From: Mastigocoleus sp. MO_188.B34
GTDB taxonomy: Bacteria; Cyanobacteriota; Cyanobacteriia; Cyanobacteriales; Nostocaceae
Direction of reading: 5' to 3'
Assembly: GCF_030065675.1 (NCBI RefSeq)
Contig: NZ_JASJDK010000015.1
Coordinates: 1-64,000 of the forward strand
Length of the DNA stretch: 64,000 nucleotides
Shown here: in pieces, positions 55,479 to 64,000 of the stretch
Position numbering within the stretch: position 1 is the stretch's first letter
How the letters are laid out: each line of letters opens with the position of its first letter
The notes under the pieces: model-generated
What the model was told of the DNA's origin: nothing
Database searches by the model: none
The model's input: the letters and a program-made list of their open reading frames with translations, nothing else
Position numbers and translations under genes: made by a program

Positions 55479-57206
55479 ATGATTAAATGCCCGTTATTTA
55501 AGTTTATTGCAACCAGCATTATGATAATGCTATTGATTTTTAGTGGTGGTTGCAATTACCTGGGGAGTGCAAATCCTTCCAGTCCAAAGATAGAAAAAAA
55601 TAATCCAGAACAACCAATATCAGCAGTTTTTGTCTCAAAACAAGCTCCAGTTATGTTGTCAATATTACTAAATAAGGAGCGTTTACAATCAGTAAAGCGT
55701 AATCGAGAATTCTCAATCATCGAAGAAAATTTATTTACTAATACTGATATAAGTTTCAAAAAGGATGTTGAACCTTGGTTAGGGGATGAAATTACCCTTG
55801 CTGTGATGACTGCGGATCTGGATCGCGAGGTCGAAAATGGTAAACAACCGGGTTATCTAATGGTTTTAAGCACTAAAGAGCCGGAAAAAAGTCGTGAATT
55901 TGTAGAAATATTATTTTCTAAACGGGTTTTAGCAGGTACAACCTTGAAGGTAAAGCGATATCAAGGTGTAAAGCTAATTTATGATGAATTGCAGACAGAT
56001 TCATTTTATCCTACCGGAGATCCAAATCAATCCAAACAAACAAACTCTCAATCTGAAATAAAAAGTAATTTGGCTACAGCACTAGTTGGCGATCGCTTTG
56101 TATTATTTTCCAATACACCAAAAATTTTGCGTCAAGCAATTAATAATGTTCAGGCTCCTAATGTTAATCTAGTGAGTTCTAAAAAATATCATCAAGCTTT
56201 AAATAAATTATCTGATGAAAAAGCAGCTATGGCTTTTTTGAATCTTTCTCAAATTGCAAATTGGCAGGATTTAGAGCTAAAAAATTTTGTCTATGATAGT
56301 CAAATTATTTCTTTAAATTTTAATTCTCAACAATTAATAGCAGAGACTAGTTTGCTTGCAAATAAAGAGACTTCGGCAACTTTACCCCAATTATCTCAAC
56401 CTGTTGCAGCATTAAAATATATCCCTAAAGCCGCAGGTTTAGCCATTACCGGCACTGATCTAAGTAATTTAAATCACACCAATATTGCTCAATTTTGGCA
56501 ACAAACACGGCTTGCTTTTTCCCCATCGCCAGAAAATAGAATTTCTAGATTAGTTCAACCCCTGGAAAATCTGAGCAACAATTGGGGATTGAATTTATCG
56601 AAGGATATATTTAGTTGGGTAACAGGTGAATTTGCTTATTGTTTGTTACCTTCGGAAGAAAAAATCGAGCCGGACTGGATTTTTGTTGCAGAAAAATCAC
56701 CATCTACTTCTGAAGGGATTGCTCGTTTGGATGAAATTGCTCGCGCTAATAATTTGAGCATCAATCCCTTTCTTCTCGGAGAACAAAAAATTTATGCTTG
56801 GACGCAGCTAACAGCAAATACTGAATTATCCACAGGTGCAAAACCACAAAACTTTGCAATTGAGACAAAAGTTCGTGGAGTGCATACAACGGTAGATAAT
56901 TATGAAATTTTTGCCTCATCTGTTGAAACTATCGATCAAGCATTAGCAGGGAAGGAAAACTCTCTGATCGATGATAAAAGTTTTAAAGATAGTATTGCCC
57001 AAATTCCTGAATCAAACCAAGGTTATCTCTATATTGATTGGAGCAAAAGTCGAGAAATTTTAGAGCATCAGTTACCAATACTACGCTTAGCTGAAATTGT
57101 TGGCAAACCATTTTTCCAGAAATTACACTCACTGACTATCAGTAATTACGGTGACAACTCAGACACTCTTCAAAGCAAAGTGATACTCCAAATGGACGCC
57201 TCGTAA
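55479..57206 (+). CDS. DUF3352-family lipoprotein
   Basis: A 575-residue exported protein. The signal is MIKCPLFKFIATSIMIMLLIFSGGC with Cys25 as lipidation site. The mature part begins with ISAVFVSKQAPVMLSILLNKERLQ and VEPWLGDEITLAVMTADLDRE, the usual DUF3352 opening. The family is frequent in cyanobacteria; the fold may be a duplicated beta-sandwich (GLAITGTDLSNLN... and GYLYIDWSKSREIL near the C-terminus look alike). Function is unknown. It is likely monocistronic, ending at the hairpin at 57266. Confidence 0.8.
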   Translation: MIKCPLFKFIATSIMIMLLIFSGGCNYLGSANPSSPKIEKNNPEQPISAVFVSKQAPVMLSILLNKERLQSVKRNREFSIIEENLFTNTDISFKKDVEPWLGDEITLAVMTADLDREVENGKQPGYLMVLSTKEPEKSREFVEILFSKRVLAGTTLKVKRYQGVKLIYDELQTDSFYPTGDPNQSKQTNSQSEIKSNLATALVGDRFVLFSNTPKILRQAINNVQAPNVNLVSSKKYHQALNKLSDEKAAMAFLNLSQIANWQDLELKNFVYDSQIISLNFNSQQLIAETSLLANKETSATLPQLSQPVAALKYIPKAAGLAITGTDLSNLNHTNIAQFWQQTRLAFSPSPENRISRLVQPLENLSNNWGLNLSKDIFSWVTGEFAYCLLPSEEKIEPDWIFVAEKSPSTSEGIARLDEIARANNLSINPFLLGEQKIYAWTQLTANTELSTGAKPQNFAIETKVRGVHTTVDNYEIFASSVETIDQALAGKENSLIDDKSFKDSIAQIPESNQGYLYIDWSKSREILEHQLPILRLAEIVGKPFFQKLHSLTISNYGDNSDTLQSKVILQMDAS

Positions 57207-57265
57207 GCGACACCAACTAAAGCCTCAGCTTAATTGGGGTTTCCAGTTTCTCAGAGCTAAAGCCC

Positions 57266-57302
57266 AACAAGATGTGCAAAATTTAATGTGACACATCTTG
57301 TT
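57266..57302 (+). terminator. Probable terminator behind the DUF3352 gene
   Basis: AACAAGATGTG (57266-57276) and CACATCTTGTT (57292-57302) form an 11-bp stem with a 15-nt loop. A T-rich stretch (AAATTCTTATTACTTTTTT) follows at a short distance. Confidence 0.5.
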
Positions 57303-57362
57303 AAATTCTTATTACTTTTTTAGCTAAAATACTAGAATATAAAAAACTACATTAATTAATTT

Positions 57363-57905
57363 ATGCAGCGGAGGTTTATGATTAAGAGTTTACGCCTTCG
57401 TTTACAGCAATACAAGGCTTTAAATTATTTGTTATTCCTCAGTGTATTTTCTGCAATATGGACTTTTAATCCAGTGTCTGCAGATACTGCTCACTTTGGT
57501 AAATTAACTTTATCACCTGACTTCAAGTCCGTTGGAAAAATGAAAGTAACAGGGCACACAGGTGGTTCTTACTCTCTATCAGCTATTAGCAACCGCGATC
57601 GCGATAGAAACTTATGCATTGGTTTTGCTGATACAAAGCCAGACCATATTTTAGTTCTAGAAAAAGATTTTTCCCGGTTGTCACTTCAAGTTGATAGTGG
57701 CGGTTATGACACCACCTTGTTGCTTCAAGGACCAGGTAATAAAGAAGTTTTTTGTGGTGATGACACTGGGGATAGCAAAGATGCTAGTGTTGAAGTCTCT
57801 AACCTCAAATCAGGAGAATACAAGCTTTGGATTGGGACATTTAAGTCCGGGATGCGCCGTGAATACAGCATTTTTATCGAACAAGAATTAGAGACCAAAA
57901 AATAA
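57363..57905 (+). CDS. Secreted beta-rich protein (pre-peptidase C-terminal-like)
   Basis: A 180-residue exported protein. The signal peptide is LRLRLQQYKALNYLLFLSVFSAIWTFNPVSA, cleaved after A-D-T. The mature part is a beta-sandwich with DFSRLSLQVDSGGYDTTLLLQGPGNKEVFCGDDTGDSKDASVEVSNLKSGEYKLWIGTFKSG, the pattern of pre-peptidase C-terminal (PPC) domains: hydrophobic core DTTLLLxGP and C-GDD turn, normally an export or substrate module attached to enzymes. It stands alone here. A second ATG at 57378 has GGAGG upstream, though very close; the first ATG has none. Function unknown. Confidence 0.75.
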   Translation: MQRRFMIKSLRLRLQQYKALNYLLFLSVFSAIWTFNPVSADTAHFGKLTLSPDFKSVGKMKVTGHTGGSYSLSAISNRDRDRNLCIGFADTKPDHILVLEKDFSRLSLQVDSGGYDTTLLLQGPGNKEVFCGDDTGDSKDASVEVSNLKSGEYKLWIGTFKSGMRREYSIFIEQELETKK

Positions 57906-58616
57906 AAAATAAAAACAACTGTAACTACTTATTGAAGCACCGAATTCATGATTGTTTGTGTGCTACCATATTTCATAGTTAATGTAAACAAAATCAAGCA
58001 ATAAGTAAATGGCATTATTAACTTGCGACTAAAGTAATGTAATTTTTTTGATGAACATCAATTAGGTGCTGTACTACCAGAAGAAAAATAAATATATCTT
58101 ATATTTTTTCTTTTTTGAGTTCTAAAGATAAGAATTAGCTTGGTATTAGTAAATAAAGTACTTCTGATTTACGGCTAATGTGAATTAAATTCAGCCTTGT
58201 AATATCAAGGGTTTCAAGAACCGGCTTAAATCACGTTTGTGATTATTCCTAGGAATTTAGGTTATTTCAGCTTCTAATTCACATAAGACATAAATTTAAT
58301 TTTTTTGCTTTTTCTACTCTTTTCCTAATTCATCTTGGATGTAAATTAATTAATAATTATAATTATAATTTTTCACGACATCAAAGTCTTAATCTCAACA
58401 AGCTAGGTCGTTGTTAAGAAAACTGGTTATTTATTTACTGTATCGATTTGTCAGCATACTAAATAAAAATAATAAATAGAAGAAAGTGAAGTAATAATAT
58501 TTATGCCTTAAAGTACTGTAGATATTGACTTATATTAATCATTTATTATTTCTTAAATTTTAGGTGGCTGTTCTGGGTAATTATCGTCAAAAGTCAATAA
58601 TAATTTACTATTAGTT
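57906..58616. other. 711-bp gap before the exostosin-like gene
   Basis: AT-rich. No coding frame is supported and no hairpin with a T-run was found. A small palindrome ATCAC-GTTT-GTGAT lies near 58231. Confidence 0.4.
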
Positions 58617-59657
58617 ATGACATTCGATTTAAATACCCAACGCAATATAGCGAAAATAAGAACTTGTGAAGTACATTTACCTAACGGTGAAGTTGCTCCT
58701 CTCTCAGAGGTTATAGAAGCCTGTCCATACACTTTAGACTTTAATTTATTGTATTTCTACAAAATCATCCAAGACTTTGTGGCTTTAGATATTTCTCATA
58801 AAGATTATCATTTCTTACTGACCAGAAGAGTGGACGAGATACCACAATTTTCCTCAGATAAATTGCAAAATCTGATTGTTTTTTTGTTGGGAGATGAATG
58901 GTGTAGAACACCAAGTTATGCATCCGATGTACTAGCAGTATTTAAATGTTACGGCTCAACTCCAACCCTTGAGTTTCATCAATCTAATCTTTATCTTAAC
59001 TCGCTGATTTTATTGCAATATATCAGAGTTGTATTTAAGCGTCTGAAAACATGGAGAGTCAAAAGCAAAAATGTTTTTCCGTTTCCTCTTGGTTATTTTA
59101 GACAGTCCGACTTACCAACTGTTCCCATTTTGGAAAGAACTTGTGATGTGTCCTTTATCGGTAGTCTGAAAAATTCGCCTAAACAAGGATTGCTCAAAAT
59201 GTTTGGGTTCTTTAAAAGTCCGAAAATGGTATCTAGACAATCGATGGTCTCATGCGTTTCAAAATGGCAGGGTGCTGAGCAATATAATGTTGACGTGCGA
59301 TTGACATCCAGTTTTCCCCATGCGGAAAAAACTTCGGAATTTGGAGATTATTCTGAAAGGTTGATGAATACAAAAATTTGTTTATCCCCTCGGGGAACTT
59401 CATTGGAAACCTTTCGTTACTTTGAAGCCCTGCGTTATGGATGTATCTTAATATCTGAGCCTGTGCCTAATTATTGGTTTTATAAAGATTCTCCAGCTAT
59501 TTATCTGAATGATTGGAACAAACTACCTCAGCTTTTAGAATCGTTACTAGGAGATACACAACGCTTGGAGGAACTGCATCATAAAGCTTTAAATTGGTGG
59601 CAAAATCGATGTAGTCCCTCTGCTGTTTCTTCCCAAATGCTTCACAATCTGAAGTAA
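58617..59657 (+). CDS. Exostosin-like glycosyltransferase (GT47 type)
   Basis: A 346-residue protein. The C-terminal region from CDVSFIGSLKNSPKQGL to KICLSPRGTSLETFRYFEALRYGCILISEPVP and FYKDSPAIYLNDWNKLPQLLESLL matches the exostosin/GT47 family, in which the Pro-Arg-Gly and Glu-x7-Glu-type motifs bind the nucleotide sugar. It should add a sugar to a surface or exopolysaccharide in the cytoplasm. The first 140 residues are less conserved. It lies near further polysaccharide genes (60905 onward) but on the opposite strand and alone. Confidence 0.75.
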   Translation: MTFDLNTQRNIAKIRTCEVHLPNGEVAPLSEVIEACPYTLDFNLLYFYKIIQDFVALDISHKDYHFLLTRRVDEIPQFSSDKLQNLIVFLLGDEWCRTPSYASDVLAVFKCYGSTPTLEFHQSNLYLNSLILLQYIRVVFKRLKTWRVKSKNVFPFPLGYFRQSDLPTVPILERTCDVSFIGSLKNSPKQGLLKMFGFFKSPKMVSRQSMVSCVSKWQGAEQYNVDVRLTSSFPHAEKTSEFGDYSERLMNTKICLSPRGTSLETFRYFEALRYGCILISEPVPNYWFYKDSPAIYLNDWNKLPQLLESLLGDTQRLEELHHKALNWWQNRCSPSAVSSQMLHNLK

Positions 59658-59888
59658 AAAATCAAGTGAAATATTAGTGGGAGAATTATTTTCTCCCCAT
59701 AAGCTTTGGGTAAAATTACGCTAATTTTACTTATAACTTTACTGTTAACCGATCTCATTATTGTGAAAATGCTCATTTGTTTGAGTAAAATTAGCCTGAA
59801 AAGTCTGATTTTTCGTTTTTCTAAATAAATGACCTCAGAGCGCTAAGATAGTCATAGCTTATTTAGCAAAATTTATCGGTACCGTATT

Positions 59889-60692
59889 GTGCTATCTACA
59901 ATGCTTGCAGATTTTCGCATCATTTTTGAACGCGATCCCGCCGCACGGAATTGGCTAGAAATATTATTCTGCTATCCCGGTTTACAAGTTCTGCTATTCC
60001 ATCGTCTAGCCCATTGGTTATATCATCTTGGCGTACCATTTCTTCCCCGATTCATTTCCCATATTGCTCGTTTACTAACTGGAATTGAAATTCATCCAGG
60101 AGCTGTCATTGGGAAAGGCGTGTTTATAGACCACGGAATGGGTGTAGTTATTGGTGAGACTGCGATCGTAGGAGATTACGCACTCATTTATCAAGGTGTA
60201 ACCCTTGGTGGAACAGGTAAAGAATGTGGTAAACGCCATCCAACCTTAGGCGAATGTGTAGTTGTGGGAGCTGGAGCAAAGGTTCTAGGTAATATTCAAA
60301 TAGGTAACAATGTGCGAATTGGTGCTGGTTCCGTTGTACTACGCGATGTCCCTTCTGACTGTACAGTTGTTGGGATTCCTGGAAGAATTGTTTATCGTTC
60401 TGGAGAGCGTGTAGATCCATTAGAACATGGAAGACTCCCAGACGCAGAAGCACAAGTGATTCGTGCATTAGTTGATAAAATTGAATATCTTGAGGAGCAA
60501 GTCCAGTTACTGCAAGAATCACAAACAGTCCCTTCAAAGAATTATTTAGCAACGGCTACAACAACTTTAAATCAATCGCATTTATCTCAAACTCATTTAT
60601 TTGAAGAAGGTCATCATTTACAACACGATCACACAAGTTGTGATTTGGAAGATAAAGCTATAGAAGAATTTTTAGATGGTTCTGGAATTTAG
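59889..60692 (+). CDS. cysE: Serine O-acetyltransferase
   Basis: A 267-residue enzyme, first step of cysteine synthesis (serine + acetyl-CoA to O-acetylserine). The N-terminal domain opens with [26 protein letters not shown]. The left-handed beta-helix follows ([44 protein letters not shown]), with catalytic Asp-His in IDHGMG and GVTLGGTG as CoA site. The GTG at 59889 gives [17 protein letters not shown], the usual cyanobacterial length. The tail is coiled coil plus a His-rich segment ([20 protein letters not shown]), longer than in E. coli CysE and able to bind metal. A terminator follows at 60732. Confidence 0.95.
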   Translation: MLSTMLADFRIIFERDPAARNWLEILFCYPGLQVLLFHRLAHWLYHLGVPFLPRFISHIARLLTGIEIHPGAVIGKGVFIDHGMGVVIGETAIVGDYALIYQGVTLGGTGKECGKRHPTLGECVVVGAGAKVLGNIQIGNNVRIGAGSVVLRDVPSDCTVVGIPGRIVYRSGERVDPLEHGRLPDAEAQVIRALVDKIEYLEEQVQLLQESQTVPSKNYLATATTTLNQSHLSQTHLFEEGHHLQHDHTSCDLEDKAIEEFLDGSGI

Positions 60693-60731
60693 AGCTATAA
60701 ACTATTTTAAGTCCCAATAATTTTTTGACTG

Positions 60732-60768
60732 CACTTGTTTCTCTTTTTTACAACAAGTGTTTTTTATT
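60732..60768 (+). terminator. cysE terminator
   Basis: CACTTGTT (60732-60739) and AACAAGTG (60752-60759) form an 8-bp stem, followed by TTTTTTATTT. Confidence 0.75.
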
Positions 60769-60904
60769 TGAATATAATCTTCTGAAAAATTATTTTAGTG
60801 GATTTAAGAAGTCAGGAGCTATAAGTAGGGTATTTTACCTTGATTTCTAATACTTTAATTTCTAGTGTTTTAGCTGTATCTGGCTTAACTGAAATTCGTT
60901 ATTT

Positions 60905-62395
60905 TTATTGTGATTGCTGATGATTATTATACTGGTGGTTGTTGTACTGATGGTGGTTGAATTGAGAATAACGTTGAGCTAAATGATATTTATGCCCAGC
61001 TAAAACCATTGCAAAGAAACCCCACATAACCATACCAGGAACTCCTAGCATTCCACTACTACCCAAAAGAGTACAAACCATACCAGTACTAATACCTCTA
61101 GCAGCTGCCATGAATGAATCAAAACGTACTTCCGTAAATTGAAATATTTTATAAATTAATAACAAAAGTCCGCCTAGGTAAAAAGTAACTCCAAACCAAC
61201 CCAGGGTGAAGAATGTATCTAAAAATCCACTATCAACTACTAGCTGTTCTAGTAAACCTTTTTTGTTAATAATATATGTATTGCCAATACCGTTGCCCAA
61301 TGGATCGGTCAAAGCTTTATTTAAACCTTCTTCATATATTTTTTGCCTAATTTGGGCACTATTATCATTCTCCAAATTACCAAAAGTTTCAAAGCGATCA
61401 AAGATTGGTTCAGAAAACTCTTCAACAGTCAGCAGTGGAAGTACGCACAATGCCATGATTAGGAAGGTTATGATTAAGCGTATTTGTAAGTTTGATTTAA
61501 GGGAACCAAAGAAAGAAACTACTGCAACAAACCATCCACCCCACAAAGTACGGACAGTGGTCAACAAAAACGCAACATAACCTGCAGCAGTTGCAGGTAA
61601 ACGGAAGAAGTCCTTATTATCATTGTTGAAAAGTAAAATCAAAGCAGCCATCATTACTGACGCAAAGGGAGCTGGAGATGCCATTGTACTCCACACACGC
61701 AGACCTAAAGGTTCTGGACTACCCATCGAATTTAACTTAGTACTTTCAAGCCAAAATACATCCCAATCCGGGGCGACCAAATACTGGTACATACCATAAA
61801 GCCCCATGATTAGTGCGCCCCAAAGAAAAGTACGTTGAGTATTCTTCCGATATTCGGGATAACTACGCCAGTTAATAAATAAATAAAAGGCAAAACTAAT
61901 CGGAGTTAACCAGTCCAAAAGTCCCCTAGTTGCAATCATGACTGAAGGAGCTTTAATTAGTCCGATGAAAAAGCCATAAAATATTGCGATAAAAGCCAAT
62001 ACAAATGGTAAACCACCTTCCCGGAGAGATTTTGGTAGGTATTTCAAAGCAGTATGAAGGGTGATTAAAGTAACTAAAAATTGAGAAACCAGCATAAAGC
62101 GACTGGGATCCCAACCAGCCTTTAAATCTATCATACGGGAAACAAAAGGCGTTATAAACCAAAGCCACCAAGTAAAACTGATGTAGAGCATGGGGTATCG
62201 TAAATATAACAGAATACCCACAGCAAAAGAAAATAAAACGTACCCCGGACGGAGAATACTTCCAGCACCGGCTAAAGTACATACTGTTGTGAATAAAATA
62301 AACGAGAAAATCGCTGCCCAGGCTAAAGGTGGTTCTAAACCGAAGGGGAATTTTTTTTGGGGTTGTGAGTTTCCTGGTGTGTGGCTGTGATTCAC
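60905..62395 (-). CDS. O-antigen ligase/polymerase-like membrane protein
   Basis: A 496-residue polytopic protein with 10 to 12 helices, evenly spread after an N-terminal soluble head. The large loop (about 215-245: DWDVFWLESTKLNSMGSPEPLGLRVWSTMASPAPFA) and the Glu/Asp-rich loop at about 340-385 (FGNLENDNSAQIRQKIYEEGLNKALTDPLGNGIGNTYI) fit the Wzy/O-antigen-ligase family, in which such a loop is the active-site region. It would join or extend a polysaccharide at the periplasmic face. The Asn/His/Gln tail (NHHQYNNHQYNNHQQS) is a microsatellite expansion at the DNA level. Same strand as the GT2 and GT4 genes upstream, so it is probably their operon partner. Confidence 0.75.
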   Translation of the reverse strand: MNHSHTPGNSQPQKKFPFGLEPPLAWAAIFSFILFTTVCTLAGAGSILRPGYVLFSFAVGILLYLRYPMLYISFTWWLWFITPFVSRMIDLKAGWDPSRFMLVSQFLVTLITLHTALKYLPKSLREGGLPFVLAFIAIFYGFFIGLIKAPSVMIATRGLLDWLTPISFAFYLFINWRSYPEYRKNTQRTFLWGALIMGLYGMYQYLVAPDWDVFWLESTKLNSMGSPEPLGLRVWSTMASPAPFASVMMAALILLFNNDNKDFFRLPATAAGYVAFLLTTVRTLWGGWFVAVVSFFGSLKSNLQIRLIITFLIMALCVLPLLTVEEFSEPIFDRFETFGNLENDNSAQIRQKIYEEGLNKALTDPLGNGIGNTYIINKKGLLEQLVVDSGFLDTFFTLGWFGVTFYLGGLLLLIYKIFQFTEVRFDSFMAAARGISTGMVCTLLGSSGMLGVPGMVMWGFFAMVLAGHKYHLAQRYSQFNHHQYNNHQYNNHQQSQ

Positions 62396-62588
62396 TCTAC
62401 ATCTGCTCCACGACGAAATTGTTTAGCAATTAGGCTTTATATGTCACTATCTGGATGTTTTTGCTAGATATTTTTTTGGATGTATTTTTTTAGATTATAT
62501 TTTTGTTTTGGGATCGTTTATACCCAGGTAGAAGTAATTTTAATAATCAACGTGGTAATTGGAAACAATGCTAGCTAAAAACAACTTA

Positions 62589-63518
62589 TCAAAATTTTGT
62601 TGCTTGCCAAGTTTGCCAGCCTTCCCATCTACCCTGTAAAGATGCAAGCAATTTCTGACTCGCAAGTAAACCTTGGGTAGGTAAAAAGCGCAGCCATTGT
62701 ACAAAACCCATTGAGTCGCGGGTTCCTACAAGTATCGACCATAGTAAAAACACTAGTTTTCGTAGGGGCGACAAATGTTCTAACAAAGCTAATGTTTCAT
62801 TATGTACAGCATTGGCTAAAGCCCTTCTATTAAAAGAATTACGCTTATCTTCATCAAAACGCTGAGCAGGATAATGATTAACCGCAATATTAGGATCGTA
62901 AATTAATTTCCAACCAGCCCTTTTTAGCTTCAGGCAAAACTCAACTTCAAAATGTACTTGCGCGCCACTACCAAGCATTCGCTTGTCAAAACGCCATTCT
63001 CCCATGGCTGCGCGGCGAAAACTCATATTTACCCCTTTAAGGATATCAACTTCTCGGGGTTCCCCAACACCAATATGATGATTTCCGACAGTTTTGCCAA
63101 ACCACAACAAACGACCAACTTTATTAGAAGCACCATCTTCTAGGTCGTTCCCATGGTAAACCCAGTCACGTCCACCAACACCACCAACCTGATCATCCTT
63201 TAAGTAGTGAGCTTCTATTTTTGCTAACCATTCACTGTGTGGTTCTGCATCATCGTCTGTAAAAGCAATAATTTCAGATGAAGCATTGTCAATTCCAGCA
63301 TTCATAGCAGCAACCACCCCAGGTACAGTAACTTTTACAATCTGTAATGGTAAAACATTGGGGTCGAAGTTTTCTAAAAAAGACCAAGTATTAGCATCCG
63401 TATCCCGAACTATTACTATAACCTCATCAGCAAGTCGATTTTGCTTTTGCAAGGCTTCCAGACACCGCACCAAATCTTTTGGGCGGCGATAAGTAGGTAC
63501 AATAACCGCAATACTCAT
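62589..63518 (-). CDS. Family 2 glycosyltransferase
   Basis: A 309-residue GT-A enzyme. IAVIVPTYRRPKDLVRCLEAL is the nucleotide-binding start, FTDDDAEPHSEWL carries the DxD metal motif and GVNMSFRRAAM is followed by FDKRMLGSGAQVHFEVEFCLKLKRAGWKLIYDP, the acceptor-site region with the ED-like acid. C-terminal helices (LSPLRKLVFLLWSILVGTRDSMGFVQWLRFLPTQGL) suggest membrane contact. The acceptor is probably a lipid-linked sugar of an exopolysaccharide. Its ATG overlaps the stop of the GT4 gene by one base, so the two are coupled. Confidence 0.9.
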   Translation of the reverse strand: MSIAVIVPTYRRPKDLVRCLEALQKQNRLADEVIVIVRDTDANTWSFLENFDPNVLPLQIVKVTVPGVVAAMNAGIDNASSEIIAFTDDDAEPHSEWLAKIEAHYLKDDQVGGVGGRDWVYHGNDLEDGASNKVGRLLWFGKTVGNHHIGVGEPREVDILKGVNMSFRRAAMGEWRFDKRMLGSGAQVHFEVEFCLKLKRAGWKLIYDPNIAVNHYPAQRFDEDKRNSFNRRALANAVHNETLALLEHLSPLRKLVFLLWSILVGTRDSMGFVQWLRFLPTQGLLASQKLLASLQGRWEGWQTWQATKF

Positions 63519-64000
63519 TAATGCTCAATCTCCTCAAATAAATCCACGTAGTTCTGCGCCATCAATTTCCAGCTATGTTTTTCGGCAATTGCTCTGGCTG
63601 CTTGTCCCATTTTATTTCTTAGCTCGGGATTACTCGTTAGGATTTGCAATGCTTCTGTCAATGCTTCAACATCTTCGGCATCTGATATTACTATTCCAGC
63701 CTCTGGTTTTACCAAGTCTGCAGCTCCTGTTGAACTGGCGGTGATTACTGGTATACCTGTAGCCATTGCTTCTATTATTACTAACCCAAAAGGTTCATAG
63801 CGGGAAGGAAATACCAAAAAGTCGGCTGTTTTCATTAATTGGGGAACATCTGGTCGATAACCCAAAAAATGAACTCGCTTACTTAAGTTTAAAGATGCTG
63901 CTAAGTCCAAATACGGGCTACCCTCAGTCACTCCAGCTACTGCTAAATGTAATTCAGGGACTTTTACTAAAGCGCGTAGCACTGTATCTAAATTTTTGCG
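63518..64000 (-). CDS. Family 4 glycosyltransferase, C-terminal part (cut by window edge)
   Basis: The frame enters from the right edge and gives about 160 residues of a GT-B enzyme. LVFPSRYEPFGLVIIEAMATGIPVI holds the E-x7-E nucleotide-sugar motif, and GAADLV..EAGIVI lies right behind it. The last helix is EKHSWKLMAQNYVDLFEEIEH. The N-terminal half lies outside. It precedes the GT2 gene in one operon with a one-base overlap (TAATG). Confidence 0.9.
   Translation of the reverse strand, partial: RKNLDTVLRALVKVPELHLAVAGVTEGSPYLDLAASLNLSKRVHFLGYRPDVPQLMKTADFLVFPSRYEPFGLVIIEAMATGIPVITASSTGAADLVKPEAGIVISDAEDVEALTEALQILTSNPELRNKMGQAARAIAEKHSWKLMAQNYVDLFEEIEH

Noticed and set aside
59679-59697. GGGAGAA/TTCTCCC hairpin behind the exostosin-like gene as terminator
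   Set aside because: A good 7-bp stem, but it is followed by CCATAAGC and has no T-run, so termination is not supported.

Overview
The window looks like chromosome of a filamentous, Nostocales-type cyanobacterium. The evidence is low GC, frequent HIP1 octamers (GCGATCGC), heptanucleotide repeats of the TTCTGAC type, and lineage genes: a ThiO-ThiG fusion, Psb34, the ribosomal protein PSRP-3/Ycf65, a CruA-type lycopene cyclase, and an F1 beta/epsilon pair split from the rest of the ATP synthase genes. The genus cannot be fixed from this window alone.

Layout. 1-3100: the tail of an insertion-sequence transposase, an ArsR regulator coupled to an SRPBCC protein behind a clear promoter/operator, a nucleotidyltransferase and an alpha/beta hydrolase. 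3200-9330: ClpP, an NAD-dependent epimerase interrupted by one in-frame TGA, a lipoprotein, a MidA-type methyltransferase, two tiny membrane proteins and a beta-hydroxyacid dehydrogenase. 9380-11210: a RES/Xre-type toxin-antitoxin pair, with one fold-back element before the antitoxin gene and another between the two genes. 11570-25300: housekeeping and photosynthesis genes (psb34, thiO-thiG, cimA, cruA-like) mixed with conserved proteins of unknown role (TPR and coiled-coil).

25306-31660: after about 1.7 kb of AT-rich non-coding DNA comes a partner-switching signalling locus: HATPase anti-sigma-type kinase, STAS antagonist, short coiled-coil protein, membrane PP2C phosphatase, and a second HATPase fused to a second STAS domain. 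The fused protein is evidently a duplicated, joined copy of the two separate genes. No sigma factor or other output gene lies beside it, so the target is open. This is the most distinctive system in the window.

31784-44610: atpC and atpD (with a strong intercistronic hairpin), a SirB1-like protein, a multi-TM channel-type protein, a DUF697-type GTPase, tpiA, folP, a stomatin-like protein and PSRP-3. 44800-52000: an apparent iron locus with a TAT-exported copper oxidase, a lipoprotein, two ferritin-like proteins and an FTR1-type permease, which would oxidise, import and store iron together. A decayed copy of the FTR1 3' end lies just downstream of that gene. 52000-64000: hrcA, rhodanese, DUF3352 lipoprotein, serine acetyltransferase, then surface-polysaccharide genes (exostosin-like, O-antigen-ligase-like, GT2, GT4) running off the right edge.

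No tRNA, rRNA or CRISPR array was recognised. All functional calls rest on motif recognition by eye; no database search was run.
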